Part shown: positions 8,911 to 17,239 of the stretch, piece after piece
Layout of the letters: the number at the start of each line of letters is the position of its first letter
Numbering within the stretch: the stretch's first letter is position 1
Source: Competibacter_A sp003527885
GTDB lineage: Bacteria > Pseudomonadota > Gammaproteobacteria > Competibacterales > Competibacteraceae
Reading direction: 5' to 3'
DNA length: 64,000 nt
NCBI GenBank assembly: GCA_035442025.1
Contig: DAORPQ010000005.1
Span: 3,119-67,118 of the forward strand
The notes under the pieces: generated by a model
Told to the model about the DNA's origin: nothing
Database searches by the model: none
What the model saw: the letters and a program-made list of their open reading frames with translations, nothing else
Program-made: the position numbers and the translations under genes

Positions 8911-9503
8911 GGGCACTTTTCCGCTGCCTGCTGTTGGGCGCCGCGCTACTGGCCGGCTGTGACGACCCCCGACAGGGACAATATCGGCTGGCGATGCAGC
9001 GGGTGTTTCAACGTGACTACCGGGCGGGCGCAGCGCTGTTGGCGACGCTGGCCCAGAACGGCCACGCGCCCTCCCAATTCCGGCTGGGGTTCTTGTATCG
9101 CTTGGGTCTTGGCGTGCCGCGCAACCTGCGGTTGTCGGGCTACTGGTTCGAAAAGGCAGCCCAACAAGGTCATGTGGGCGGCCAATACTGGCTGGCCGAA
9201 TCCTACCGCCGGGGCGACGGCGTGCCCCGCGCGCCGGAATTGGCCTTTCAGTGGTTTAACCGTCTGGCCGAACAAGGCTACGCGCCGGCACAATATCAAG
9301 TCGCGCTGGCCTACACCGAAGGTCTCGGCGTTTCAAAAAACGATGTGGCGGCCGTCGGCTGGCTGCAACGGGCGGTCGCCGGCGGTCACGGGGACGCGGC
9401 CCGGCGGCTGGCGCAAGCCTATCGGGACGGCGAACTGGGCTTGCCGCGCGACCCGCGACAAGCCCAGCAGTGGGAAGACAAGGCTCAACCGGCACGATTT
9501 TAG
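8907..9503 (+). CDS. Sel1-repeat lipoprotein
   Basis: A 198-residue predicted lipoprotein. A short signal ends in LLAGC, so lipidation at Cys18 is expected, and the following Asp-Asp favours inner-membrane retention by the general +2 rule. Residues about 50-190 carry four Sel1-like repeats, recognisable by A-x-x-Q/A-x-x-L-G/A plus G-x-G-V-x-R/K (for example FRLGFLYRLGLGVPRN, YWLAESYRRGDGVPRA, YQVALAYTEGLGVSKN). Sel1 repeats form helical scaffolds for protein contacts. The start is GTG 8907 in a GTGA overlap with the preceding gene, so it belongs to the exosortase unit and may be a periplasmic scaffold of that system (inference). Confidence 0.85.
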   Translation: MRALFRCLLLGAALLAGCDDPRQGQYRLAMQRVFQRDYRAGAALLATLAQNGHAPSQFRLGFLYRLGLGVPRNLRLSGYWFEKAAQQGHVGGQYWLAESYRRGDGVPRAPELAFQWFNRLAEQGYAPAQYQVALAYTEGLGVSKNDVAAVGWLQRAVAGGHGDAARRLAQAYRDGELGLPRDPRQAQQWEDKAQPARF

Positions 9504-9506
9504 GAG

Positions 9507-9538
9507 GCTCGCGACGCCGCTCCGACCAGATCGCGAGC
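9507..9538. terminator. Inverted repeat between convergent genes
   Basis: Perfect 8-bp arms GCTCGCGA and TCGCGAGC are separated by 16 nt, in the 54-bp gap between the Sel1 lipoprotein stop and the OmpA-like lipoprotein stop. There is no T tract on either side, so it is at best a weak bidirectional terminator or an mRNA 3'-end stabiliser. Confidence 0.4.
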
Positions 9539-9557
9539 ACTCCCGTCCTTCCAAACG

Positions 9558-10808
9558 CTAGCCGGGCACGCGGCAGTCCACCACCTTGAACTCGACCCGC
9601 CGATCCAGCGCGTCGCGGGCGTCGTCGGTCCCCGTTCCGATCAAGGTTTCCTTCGAACCCACGCCGTTGGCGATGGTCCGGTTGCGGAGCGCCGCCGCAT
9701 CTGTCTCCAGCTTGCCCTTGATGCTTTCCGCCCGGCGCAAGGACAAACGTTCGTTGATCGGCTCGGGTCCGGTGCGGCTGGTATGTCCAACCACCTCCAA
9801 ACACCCCGCGCGCTCTGACGTGCGTTGCGCGATCTGCCGCAACCACAGCGGATACGGTCCACTGACTTGCCGGTCCGGCCAGAAATCCGTCGAACCCGGT
9901 TTGAACAGGAACTTGACGGCCAGCCGTTTGTTGCTCAGCCCGTAATCGACGATCTTGTCGAAGGCCTGGGCGGCGTCATTGCGGCGGCCCAGTTTCCAAC
10001 TGCTGAGATACAGGCCGTTGTAGACCCGCAGTTGTTGGCCGTCCGGCGAGCGGAACGCATCCTGATACAGTCCCAGCGCTCTTTGGTATTGCCGGTCGTT
10101 GTAGGCGTCGATCGCTTCGCTGATCAGGGCGGCGGTGAGGATGCGGTCCGCGTAGGCCGCATTGATCGGATCGCCGGCCTTGGTGCCTTGACAGGTCTTG
10201 ATGTACGCCTCGGTGGCCGGGTCTGGCGTCCAGGTCGGGCTATCGTTGAAATACGCGGTCGGGGTGATATCGACGCCTTCGGGTTTGGCCCGCGCGGTAC
10301 CCTTGGCAATGATCTTGCCCGACTTGAGATCGGCCAGCGCCAGACAGACGCGGAACGCCTCGCGCGCACCTTCGGTTTTTCCGTCCTTGTTGACGCCCGT
10401 GAAAGTGCCGACCAGTACGATGGGCGACTTGGCGACCGCCGCCGTCGAAAACGGCTGCACCGCGAACCGCGGATACTTCGCTTTGACCAGCTCGACCAAG
10501 CGCGCTTCCATGGAGCGCGTGGCGACCGATTGCGCCCCTGACACGCCGTCGATCAACGGATCGATCACCAGCGTATAGGGCGCTGGCTCCTTGGCGTTCG
10601 CCTCGGGCAATTGGGCGCGGCCGAACAAGTCGTTCGCCGCTTTTAAAACCGCTTCGTCAAAGGCCAGCGGCTGAACCGGCGGCGCCGGAGCGGCGGCGGC
10701 CTGCTTCTGTTCGGCGGGCGGCGTGGTGCAGCCCCATAACAGTGCGGCGAACGAAAGTACGGCTATGGAGCACAAGGGTCTGAGACTGCCGGAGCGCAAT
10801 AGCTTCAT
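9558..10808 (-). CDS. OmpA-family lipoprotein, kinase-linked
   Basis: A 416-residue lipoprotein. The signal peptide ends in a LLWGC lipobox (Cys about residue 27). An Ala/Pro linker and a middle domain of about 250 residues (containing GDPINAAYADRILTAALISE and TPR-like ALGLYQDAFRSPDGQ) precede a C-terminal OmpA-like domain from about residue 300. That domain keeps NERLSLRRAES and DRRVEF, but reads GHTSRTG where the peptidoglycan-binding loop normally has GHTDxxG. ATG 10808 was chosen because it overlaps the kinase stop (ATGA) and follows AGGAGGAA at 10 nt. It is translationally coupled to the Ser/Thr kinase upstream, suggesting the two act together at the envelope. Confidence 0.82.
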   Translation of the reverse strand: MKLLRSGSLRPLCSIAVLSFAALLWGCTTPPAEQKQAAAAPAPPVQPLAFDEAVLKAANDLFGRAQLPEANAKEPAPYTLVIDPLIDGVSGAQSVATRSMEARLVELVKAKYPRFAVQPFSTAAVAKSPIVLVGTFTGVNKDGKTEGAREAFRVCLALADLKSGKIIAKGTARAKPEGVDITPTAYFNDSPTWTPDPATEAYIKTCQGTKAGDPINAAYADRILTAALISEAIDAYNDRQYQRALGLYQDAFRSPDGQQLRVYNGLYLSSWKLGRRNDAAQAFDKIVDYGLSNKRLAVKFLFKPGSTDFWPDRQVSGPYPLWLRQIAQRTSERAGCLEVVGHTSRTGPEPINERLSLRRAESIKGKLETDAAALRNRTIANGVGSKETLIGTGTDDARDALDRRVEFKVVDCRVPG

Positions 10809-13009
10809 GGTTGGCATTCCTCCTGTTCGGTGGCTGAAAGCGGTTCTCCGAGTTGCGCTTTGAGCAGCGCCTCCCGGCAATGGGTTTTCGGTCCTTTCTG
10901 GCGAGAGGGGCCAGCGAGTTCCGGGCGGGGTTTGGCGGGCTTCGGCGACGGGTTCAGTTCGGATTTCAAGACCGTGGTGGCCGGCGCTTTGGGGCGCGCC
11001 TGGATATTGGCCGGAGCGGGTTCGGAGAGCGCCTTTTCAATGGCGCGGCGTTTGGCGTCTTCCGCGCCGCGGCGCTTGGCGTCCTCGACCGCCTGCCGTT
11101 TGGCCTCCTCTTCGACGGCTCGCCGGGCTTCGCTCTCCGCCTGTTTGCGTTTGGTCTGCAAAAGATGGTTCAGGGTGGCCAGTCGCGGGTGACCGGACTG
11201 GATCAGGGCGAGCTGCGCCAAATAATCTCCAGCGAGCTGCAAATCGGCCTTGCGGATGGCGGCGTCGGCCAACTCCGCATAGCGGTCCCCCACCTGTTGC
11301 AGCGCGGCCCGCACCCGGTCGGGATCGGGCGCCAAGGCGGCGATTTGACGGTAGCACGCCGCGATTTCGCCGCCCTGTTGGCCGGTCAACCGCTCCAGCG
11401 GAAAGCGGTTGGCGCAATCCCGCAACAGCTCGTCGATGCGTTGGTTGGCCGCAATCGCCGCACTCGCCTGCCGGCGCAGCTCCAACAGGTCGGGCTGTTC
11501 GGGAACCATGAGTAGCCCGTCCTCGATGCGTTTGAGGCTGTCCTCCAGCCGGCCTTGCCGCAGCAATTCCCGCACCGTATCCACCAGTTGGGGAACGAGC
11601 TGCCGCTCTTTGAGCCGATTCTGAAGCACCGTGCGCAACGTCGACAATTCCGGATGGTCGGGCGCCCGTTGCAAGCCCTGTTCGGCGGCTTGCAGGCCGC
11701 CTTCGAGATCGCCGGCCTGCCAGCGGGCGTGCGCTTGCGCCAACAGCCGATCCGCCTCGCCTTGCCGTTCCCGCAGTTGCGTTTGCAGGGCTTGGCGCAA
11801 GGCCAACAATTCGCCGTGATCGGGCACTTGCCGCAAGCCGTCCTCGACGCGCCGCAAACCCTGTTCGAACGACCCGTCACGCCGGTTTTGCCGGGCCTGC
11901 TCCAGTAAATCGGCCGCACTCCGATAGCGTTCGGCCCGCTCGCGCAAGGCCAGCAGGCGGCCATCCTCGGGCGAAGCCGCCAAACCCAATTTGACCAGCT
12001 CCAGGCTCTGCGCGAATTCACCGCTTTGAAAATGTTTCAGCGCGAGCTGTTCGTAGCTGTCGACCGGTTGCCGGTTCAGGGCCAGATAAACGCCGCCACC
12101 GACGAGCATGGCCAATAGCGAAAGCCCGCCGATCAGCCCGCTTTTTTTCGAAAACAGCGCGCCGCCGAGGGTTTGGTCCATCCGGGCGGTATCGATCAGA
12201 TTACGCAAGGAGGCGCTGGATTCGGGATGGTCGAGCGCGTCGATGAGCTGCTCGGCGGTTTCAAAACGCTCGGCCGGGGTTTTGGCCAGCAGCTTTTGCA
12301 GCACGGGTTGGAATCGGCCGAGCCCGTCAGGCAGGCGCGGCAGGGGCTGGGTGCAGTGCATCATGGCGATGCTGATGACATCGTCCGCGCGATAGGGCGG
12401 TTCCCGGACCAGCATTTCGTAAAACACGATGCCGAGACTGTACAGATCGCTGCGGCTGTCCAGCGGCTTGCCGGTAATCTGTTCCGGGCTCATGTAAACC
12501 GGGCTGCCGATGGCCAGTCCGGGTGCAGTCAGTTGCGTGTCGTCGGCATCCACGATCTTGGCGATGCCAAAATCGCTGAGCACCGGCGTGCCGTCCTGGC
12601 GGAACAGGATGTTCTGCGGTTTGATGTCCCGGTGAATGACGCCGCGCCGGTGGGCGTAGGCCAGCGCGCCGGACACCGACTTGATGATTTCGAGCGCCCG
12701 TTCCGGGCTCAACCCCCGTTCGATGTGCTGCGCCAAGGTCCCCTCGGGCAAAAACTCCATCGAAAAATACGAATGAGGGCCGTTCGAGCCAAAATCGTAG
12801 ATCGTTATGATTTGCGGGTGCTGGAACTGGGCGATGATCCGCCCTTCTTTCAGGAAACGATCATTGAAATTGCTATCGTTGATCTGGGTGGACTTGATGA
12901 CTTTCAAGGCGACCCGGCGGCCGAGCGATTGCTGGACCGCGAGATAGACGGTGGCCATGCCGCCCTCGCCGATCTTCCGCACAATCGTGTAACCCGGAAC
13001 CTCGATCAC
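10805..13009 (-). CDS. Membrane Ser/Thr protein kinase with periplasmic repeat region
   Basis: A 734-residue Hanks-type kinase. The N-terminal catalytic domain (about residues 5-270) has the glycine loop GEGGMATVY, the lysine in ALKVIK, the HRDIKPQNI catalytic loop, DFG in LSDFGIAKI and the SPVYMSPEQ segment, so it should be active. A single membrane helix lies near residues 300-320 (GLIGGLSLLAMLVGGGVYL). It is followed by a predicted periplasmic part with several TPR-like repeats of the form L..A...R..G....L..VE.GL...P.. and a charged Ala/Lys/Arg-rich tail ending in a Cys-containing segment. GTG 13009 was selected because AAGGAAG lies 9-10 nt upstream and MIEVPGYTIV opens the kinase fold; upstream TTG/GTG starts are possible. 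It overlaps the OmpA-like lipoprotein gene by 4 bp. Confidence 0.9.
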   Translation of the reverse strand: MIEVPGYTIVRKIGEGGMATVYLAVQQSLGRRVALKVIKSTQINDSNFNDRFLKEGRIIAQFQHPQIITIYDFGSNGPHSYFSMEFLPEGTLAQHIERGLSPERALEIIKSVSGALAYAHRRGVIHRDIKPQNILFRQDGTPVLSDFGIAKIVDADDTQLTAPGLAIGSPVYMSPEQITGKPLDSRSDLYSLGIVFYEMLVREPPYRADDVISIAMMHCTQPLPRLPDGLGRFQPVLQKLLAKTPAERFETAEQLIDALDHPESSASLRNLIDTARMDQTLGGALFSKKSGLIGGLSLLAMLVGGGVYLALNRQPVDSYEQLALKHFQSGEFAQSLELVKLGLAASPEDGRLLALRERAERYRSAADLLEQARQNRRDGSFEQGLRRVEDGLRQVPDHGELLALRQALQTQLRERQGEADRLLAQAHARWQAGDLEGGLQAAEQGLQRAPDHPELSTLRTVLQNRLKERQLVPQLVDTVRELLRQGRLEDSLKRIEDGLLMVPEQPDLLELRRQASAAIAANQRIDELLRDCANRFPLERLTGQQGGEIAACYRQIAALAPDPDRVRAALQQVGDRYAELADAAIRKADLQLAGDYLAQLALIQSGHPRLATLNHLLQTKRKQAESEARRAVEEEAKRQAVEDAKRRGAEDAKRRAIEKALSEPAPANIQARPKAPATTVLKSELNPSPKPAKPRPELAGPSRQKGPKTHCREALLKAQLGEPLSATEQEECQP

Positions 13010-13108
13010 GACCGGAGCTTCCTTATCGCACCAAACTGTTTGAGAGCCTTTATTGTGCGCTCGATCCCGGCAATTCACCAAGGTCGGACGCCTCGCGACG
13101 CACGGGGT

Positions 13109-14338
13109 TCAGCGCGGGCGGCGGCATCCTGCCAGCAACCAGAACCAGGAAAGCGATTGCGCGGCCAGCGCCAGGCCGAATGCCAGTTGATAGCCCGTGT
13201 CAGCGTAGCCGCCGCCCGCCACCGGCCAGCGGTTGATGATCGCCCCCATCCCCCATTGGCCGGCGAAAGCCAGCACGAACACCAGCAGGTTCAGGGCGGT
13301 ATTCACCCGCCCCGCCAGCTCCGGCGGAAAGGCTTGCGAGAGAATGGCGTAGGTCAACACCGCGCTGGTGCCGAAAAAGCCGAACAACACCCACAGCGCC
13401 AACAGCGGGCCAACCTGCAACAGCAGCGCCAGCTGCACCAGCATGAACAAGCCGATGCCGGCTGTAGCTACCGTTATCGGCCGCACCCCGATGCGGGCCA
13501 AGCGGTAGACCAATTGGCCCATCCCGAGAAAGCCCGCCACCATGGCCGCCGCCGTCCAGAACAGATAATCGGCGGCGGCGGCCTTGTTCAGGCCGGCCAC
13601 GTCGCGCAACCAAGGCCCCGCCCACAAGCTTTGCACCGCCAAGAAAGAAGCCTGGGTCAACACGCTGTTGGGCGCGATCCGCCAGAACAACCGGCTGCGG
13701 AAAACGCCGGCGACGCCGCGCCACTGCGAGCGCAGATCGCCCGACCCCGCCTGGAGGCCACGCTCCGGCACCACCAGCAGTAAAGTGAGCGCAAGCGCGA
13801 CGCTTAACGCCGCCAGCACCGCGAACACGCCCCGCCAGCCGATCAGTTGCAGCGCGGCCTCGACCGGCGCGGTGGCCGTCAAGGCCCCCAAGCCGCCCGC
13901 CGCCAGCACCCAGCCGTTGGCCACCGGCAACCGCTCGGCCGGCAACCACAACACGAACGCCTTGAAGCTGGCCATCAAACAGGCCGATACCCCCAACCCG
14001 ATCAGCCCCCGACCGACGATCAGCTCCAGCGGGTTGCCGCTGGCGGCGAACAGCCCGGCCCCGGCCGCCGCGAACAGCAGCAAAGCCGCTTCCACCCGGC
14101 GCGGCCCGAAGCGATCCAGCAAGACGCCCAACGGCAGTTGAAACGCCGCGAAGGTCAGAAAATAGACGCTGGTCAACAAGCCCAGCTCGGTGGCGTCCAA
14201 CCGCAATTCCACCGTCAGATAAGGCGACAGCACCGCGTTGATGGTCCGGTACAGATACGAGAGAAAATAGCCGGCGGCAAACGGCAGAAAAATCCGCAAC
14301 GCGAGCGCGGCCGACCCCGGCGCGGGCGCGGCGCTCAT
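13109..14338 (-). CDS. MFS transporter
   Basis: A 409-residue major facilitator with about twelve hydrophobic helices. The loop between helices 2 and 3 reads PLGVLLDRFGPRRVE, matching the GxLaDrxGrr family motif, and GRGLIGLGVSACLMASFKAF follows in helix 4. The substrate cannot be read from sequence. ATG 14338 lies in an ATGA overlap with the thiopurine methyltransferase stop, so the two are coupled. It is the last gene of the sugar-transferase run and precedes the kinase start by about 99 bp on the same strand. An export role linked to that run is possible; no residue supports a specific ligand. Confidence 0.85.
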   Translation of the reverse strand: MSAAPAPGSAALALRIFLPFAAGYFLSYLYRTINAVLSPYLTVELRLDATELGLLTSVYFLTFAAFQLPLGVLLDRFGPRRVEAALLLFAAAGAGLFAASGNPLELIVGRGLIGLGVSACLMASFKAFVLWLPAERLPVANGWVLAAGGLGALTATAPVEAALQLIGWRGVFAVLAALSVALALTLLLVVPERGLQAGSGDLRSQWRGVAGVFRSRLFWRIAPNSVLTQASFLAVQSLWAGPWLRDVAGLNKAAAADYLFWTAAAMVAGFLGMGQLVYRLARIGVRPITVATAGIGLFMLVQLALLLQVGPLLALWVLFGFFGTSAVLTYAILSQAFPPELAGRVNTALNLLVFVLAFAGQWGMGAIINRWPVAGGGYADTGYQLAFGLALAAQSLSWFWLLAGCRRPR

Positions 14339-15006
14339 CGGCCCGGCGCCGCACGGTGCGTCAGCCGGTAGGCTTTTTCCAGCAACCAAGTCAGGCCGCG
14401 CTCCCGCCAGCGGGATTCCTCCGCCAGCGCATCCCGCGCGTACAGCGGCTCCACCTCGTGCCCCGACCCGAACAATGCCCGGATTTCCGGCTCGGCGACC
14501 GCAAAGGGCGGACCCGCCAACAGCGCCTGATCGTATTCCAGCGTCACCAGCAGCGTGCGGACCCCGGCCGGCAAAATGGCGTCCAGCTTACGCGCGTACC
14601 CCTCGCGCATCGCCGGGGGCAAGGCGATCAGCGCGGCGCGGTCGTAGACGCCGGCGACACCGGTCAGATGGCGCGGCTCCAGGGCGAAGAAATCGCCCAG
14701 CAGAATGCGGATTTCGTCCTGCTCCCACACCTCGAACGCGCCTTCCCGCCAGCGGTGCGGCCGCAAGTGGTTTTCTTGGAAAAACCCCTCGACGGCGAGC
14801 GGGCTGATTTCCACGCCGGTGACCGGATAGCCCTCGCCGGCCAGCCACAGCAAATCCTGGCTCTTGCCGCATAGCGGCGCGAACACCCGGCGGCCGGCCG
14901 GCAGCTCCAGCCGGTTCCAGAAGCGCTGGAGCTGAGCGTTGATATCTTGCTGGTGAAAGCCGATTTCGGCGCGTTCCCAGCGTTCGTGCCAAAAGCTCAA
15001 CTCCAT
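14335..15006 (-). CDS. tpm: Thiopurine S-methyltransferase family protein
   Basis: A 223-residue SAM-dependent methyltransferase. The N-terminus MELSFWHERWERAEIGFHQ, the segment FAPLCGKSQDLLWLAG and VTGVEISPLAVEGFF are the hallmark of bacterial thiopurine methyltransferases. DRAALIALPPAMREGYA follows in the expected place, and the length matches the family (about 215-230). The enzyme methylates thiopurines in vitro, and tellurite or selenite in some bacteria; the natural substrate is unclear. ATG 15006 starts the conserved N-terminus. The gene lies 22 nt after the nucleotidyltransferase-like gene and overlaps the MFS gene by 4 bp, which may point to methylation followed by export. Confidence 0.9.
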   Translation of the reverse strand: MELSFWHERWERAEIGFHQQDINAQLQRFWNRLELPAGRRVFAPLCGKSQDLLWLAGEGYPVTGVEISPLAVEGFFQENHLRPHRWREGAFEVWEQDEIRILLGDFFALEPRHLTGVAGVYDRAALIALPPAMREGYARKLDAILPAGVRTLLVTLEYDQALLAGPPFAVAEPEIRALFGSGHEVEPLYARDALAEESRWRERGLTWLLEKAYRLTHRAAPGR

Positions 15007-15028
15007 GACAGACCTCCGGATCCCGCGC

Positions 15029-16486
15029 CTAAACCGGCCACCAAGCGCGCGGCGTGAGCAACGTTCCCAGGCCCCGCGCAAGGTAGTACAAATCCCGGCC
15101 GGCGCTGCGCTGGCGGGCGTAGAACGCGTCGCTCATCAGCCGCTCTTCGCGCGGAGCGGACGCCGGCAACAGCAACTGGGTCGGCCCGATCAATCCCGCC
15201 GGCGCCTGATCGCCCAACCGCTCCCACTCCTCCAGGCGTTCGGCCGCCTGTTCGGGGGTCAGCGCGTCCGTTCCCACGACCCGCAGATCGCCGCTCGCGA
15301 CCGCCAACAAGCGCGGCAGAAAACGCAAGACCGGGATCGAGGTCGCCCATTCCCACGCGCTGAATTCCCGCCGCCGGCGCACGCCGAACTCATCGAATTC
15401 CAGGCGATTGCCCCGCAGGCGCACCGCGCGCAACGGCTGACGGTGGTTCTCGGCCAGCGCGGCGAGCAACGCCAGCGGCCACAGCGGCAGCGACGCGGCC
15501 AGCAACAGCAGGCCGAACAACCGGTTTACCGGCTCGGCGATGAAACGGCTCAAGGTGGTCTCGCCCAGGTCGGCCAGCAAAAACGTCTCGGCCACCGACA
15601 GCACCGCGCCGATGTCCACCCGGATCAGCCGGTTGCCCTGCACGATGGCGTTACGCACCTCCACCAGCTCGCCGATGTAGGTATCCGGCAGCACCACGCT
15701 GTCCCGCAGAATGGCCAGCCGGTCCACGATCGCCCGGTTGCCGACCACCACCTCGCCGTGGAATTCGGCACTGGGGTCGATCCGGCAACCGCGACCGACC
15801 CACGCGATCCCTTCCCGCAGGCTGCGCGGCGAGAGCTGGGAGCGCAAACCCGCCGTCAAGCCGAGGGCGACCTGTCGGCCCGGCACGATCAATTCCGGGA
15901 TGCGCCCGGCGGCCGCATCAAGGTTGGCCCGGTGATAGGCCTTCAAGGAGTCCAGGCCATTCACCGTGCCCGGCAGTTCCACCACCGGCCACACCGGCGC
16001 GGTGGCCTTCGGCGCGCCGCTCCAGCGCAACCACTCCAAACCGCCGCGACCACCGTCTTGATGCAGGCAAATGCTGATCGGCTGCTCCGGGGTTTTCCCG
16101 TAGACGACCGGACCCGCCGTTTCGCGGGCGGCTCGCAGGAATTGTGCCGGGCTGAAGCCGTAAAGCATGTCTCCCCGCAGGGCCAGCACCGCTCCAGCCA
16201 GGCGGGGCTGGCTCAAATCCAGCACCTCGTCGGGATCGGCTTCGCCGCGGGTCAGGATATAATCCAGCCGCATTCCCCAGCGGCCGCCGTCGCCGAACGC
16301 CGCCCGCACTTCTTCGGCCTGCGGTGAAACAGCCACCAGCGCCTGCCGCAAACCGGCGGCGGCCAGCCTTTCCAGCACATGCTCCAACACCGCTTTACCG
16401 ACCACCGGCAACATGGCCACACAGGATCGGTCGGTCAGCGGCTGCAACTCCCGGCCCAGCCGGTCGGCCAAAATCAATACCTGCAC
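15029..16486 (-). CDS. NDP-sugar pyrophosphorylase-like protein with degenerate sugar-transferase tail
   Basis: A 485-residue protein with three parts. Residues about 1-220 resemble a nucleotidyltransferase (MQVLILADRLGRELQPLTD, then LPVVGKAVLEHVLERLAAAG), but the usual LAAGxGxRLxPLT glycine-rich loop is altered to LADRLGRELQPLT. Residues about 230-310 read like a left-handed beta-helix (IDPSAEFHGEVVVGNRAIV, DTYIGELVEVRNAIVQG). The last 150 residues begin with a hydrophobic segment (LFGLLLLAASLPLWPLALLAAL) and then track the bacterial sugar-transferase fold (LPRLLAVASGDLRVVG versus LPQFWNVLVGDMSLVGPRP), without the catalytic Asp-Glu. GTG 16486 is the start, 3 nt after the stop of the sugar transferase. 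It may supply or regulate an activated sugar for surface polysaccharide; catalysis is uncertain. Confidence 0.72.
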   Translation of the reverse strand: MQVLILADRLGRELQPLTDRSCVAMLPVVGKAVLEHVLERLAAAGLRQALVAVSPQAEEVRAAFGDGGRWGMRLDYILTRGEADPDEVLDLSQPRLAGAVLALRGDMLYGFSPAQFLRAARETAGPVVYGKTPEQPISICLHQDGGRGGLEWLRWSGAPKATAPVWPVVELPGTVNGLDSLKAYHRANLDAAAGRIPELIVPGRQVALGLTAGLRSQLSPRSLREGIAWVGRGCRIDPSAEFHGEVVVGNRAIVDRLAILRDSVVLPDTYIGELVEVRNAIVQGNRLIRVDIGAVLSVAETFLLADLGETTLSRFIAEPVNRLFGLLLLAASLPLWPLALLAALAENHRQPLRAVRLRGNRLEFDEFGVRRRREFSAWEWATSIPVLRFLPRLLAVASGDLRVVGTDALTPEQAAERLEEWERLGDQAPAGLIGPTQLLLPASAPREERLMSDAFYARQRSAGRDLYYLARGLGTLLTPRAWWPV

Positions 16487-16489
16487 GAG

Positions 16490-17239
16490 CTAATAGGCCC
16501 CCCGCCCCAACAGCACCGCCGGCACGGTCTTGAGCAAAATCAGGATGTCTTGCCGCAGCGAGGACGACTCGATATAGCGCACGTCGAGCTTGACCTGCTC
16601 CGGAAACGGAATGTCCGAGCGTCCCGAAACCTGCCAGATACAGGTGATGCCCGGAATGACTTCCAGCCGCCGTCGGTCGGCCAGCGAGTATTTGTCCACT
16701 TCGCTCGGCAGCGCCGGACGCGGCCCCACCAGCGACATGTCGCCCACCAGCACGTTCCAGAACTGCGGCAGCTCGTCGATGGAGGCGCGGCGGATGAAGC
16801 GGCCGACGCGGGTGATGCGCGGATCGCGTTTCATCTTGAACAGCACGCCGCCGGCCGACTCGTTGCGGGCCAGCAGTTCCGCCTTGCGGGCCTCGGCGTC
16901 GACGTACATCGACCGGAACTTCCACATGGAAAAGAGCTTGCCCCAGCGCCCGACCCGGGTTTGCCTGAAGAATATCGGACCCGGCGACTCCAGCTTGATC
17001 AGCACCGCCACCACCAGGAACAGCGGCGCCAACAAAAGCAGCAGTTCCAGGGACACCACGATATCCAGCAGCCGCTTGAACACGTAAGTGCTGCCGATCA
17101 CCGCTTTCCAGGTCGAGCGTTTGATCTGAAAGCGCAACTGCCGCCAGAAACCGTCGGGCCGCACTTGGCCGTAACGGCTCAACAAGGCCTCGCGCAGCGT
17201 CGGATCGGGTTCGAACCAACGGTCGGATTGTTCGCTCAT
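16490..17239 (-). CDS. Polyprenyl-phosphate sugar phosphotransferase
   Basis: A 249-residue initiating glycosyl-phosphate transferase (bacterial sugar transferase family, WcaJ/PglC fold) that would load a sugar phosphate onto undecaprenyl phosphate. One membrane helix/hairpin (LLDIVVSLELLLLLAPLFLV, about residues 53-72) precedes the conserved core: PIFFRQTRVG, FSMWKFRSM, and RRASIDELPQFWNVLVGDM with the catalytic Asp-Glu pair, then SLVGPRPALPSE and VIPGITCIWQVSGRSDI. All family motifs are intact. The start was set at ATG 17239, which overlaps the stop of the WecB-like gene (ATGA), discarding a longer frame. It is the only one of the three neighbouring sugar-transferase-like genes with the full catalytic centre. 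Confidence 0.9.
   Translation of the reverse strand: MSEQSDRWFEPDPTLREALLSRYGQVRPDGFWRQLRFQIKRSTWKAVIGSTYVFKRLLDIVVSLELLLLLAPLFLVVAVLIKLESPGPIFFRQTRVGRWGKLFSMWKFRSMYVDAEARKAELLARNESAGGVLFKMKRDPRITRVGRFIRRASIDELPQFWNVLVGDMSLVGPRPALPSEVDKYSLADRRRLEVIPGITCIWQVSGRSDIPFPEQVKLDVRYIESSSLRQDILILLKTVPAVLLGRGAY

Noticed and set aside
12173..13783. 536-codon plus-strand frame spanning kinase and MFS genes
   Set aside because: It crosses two well-supported minus-strand genes and has His/Arg/Gln-rich antisense composition.
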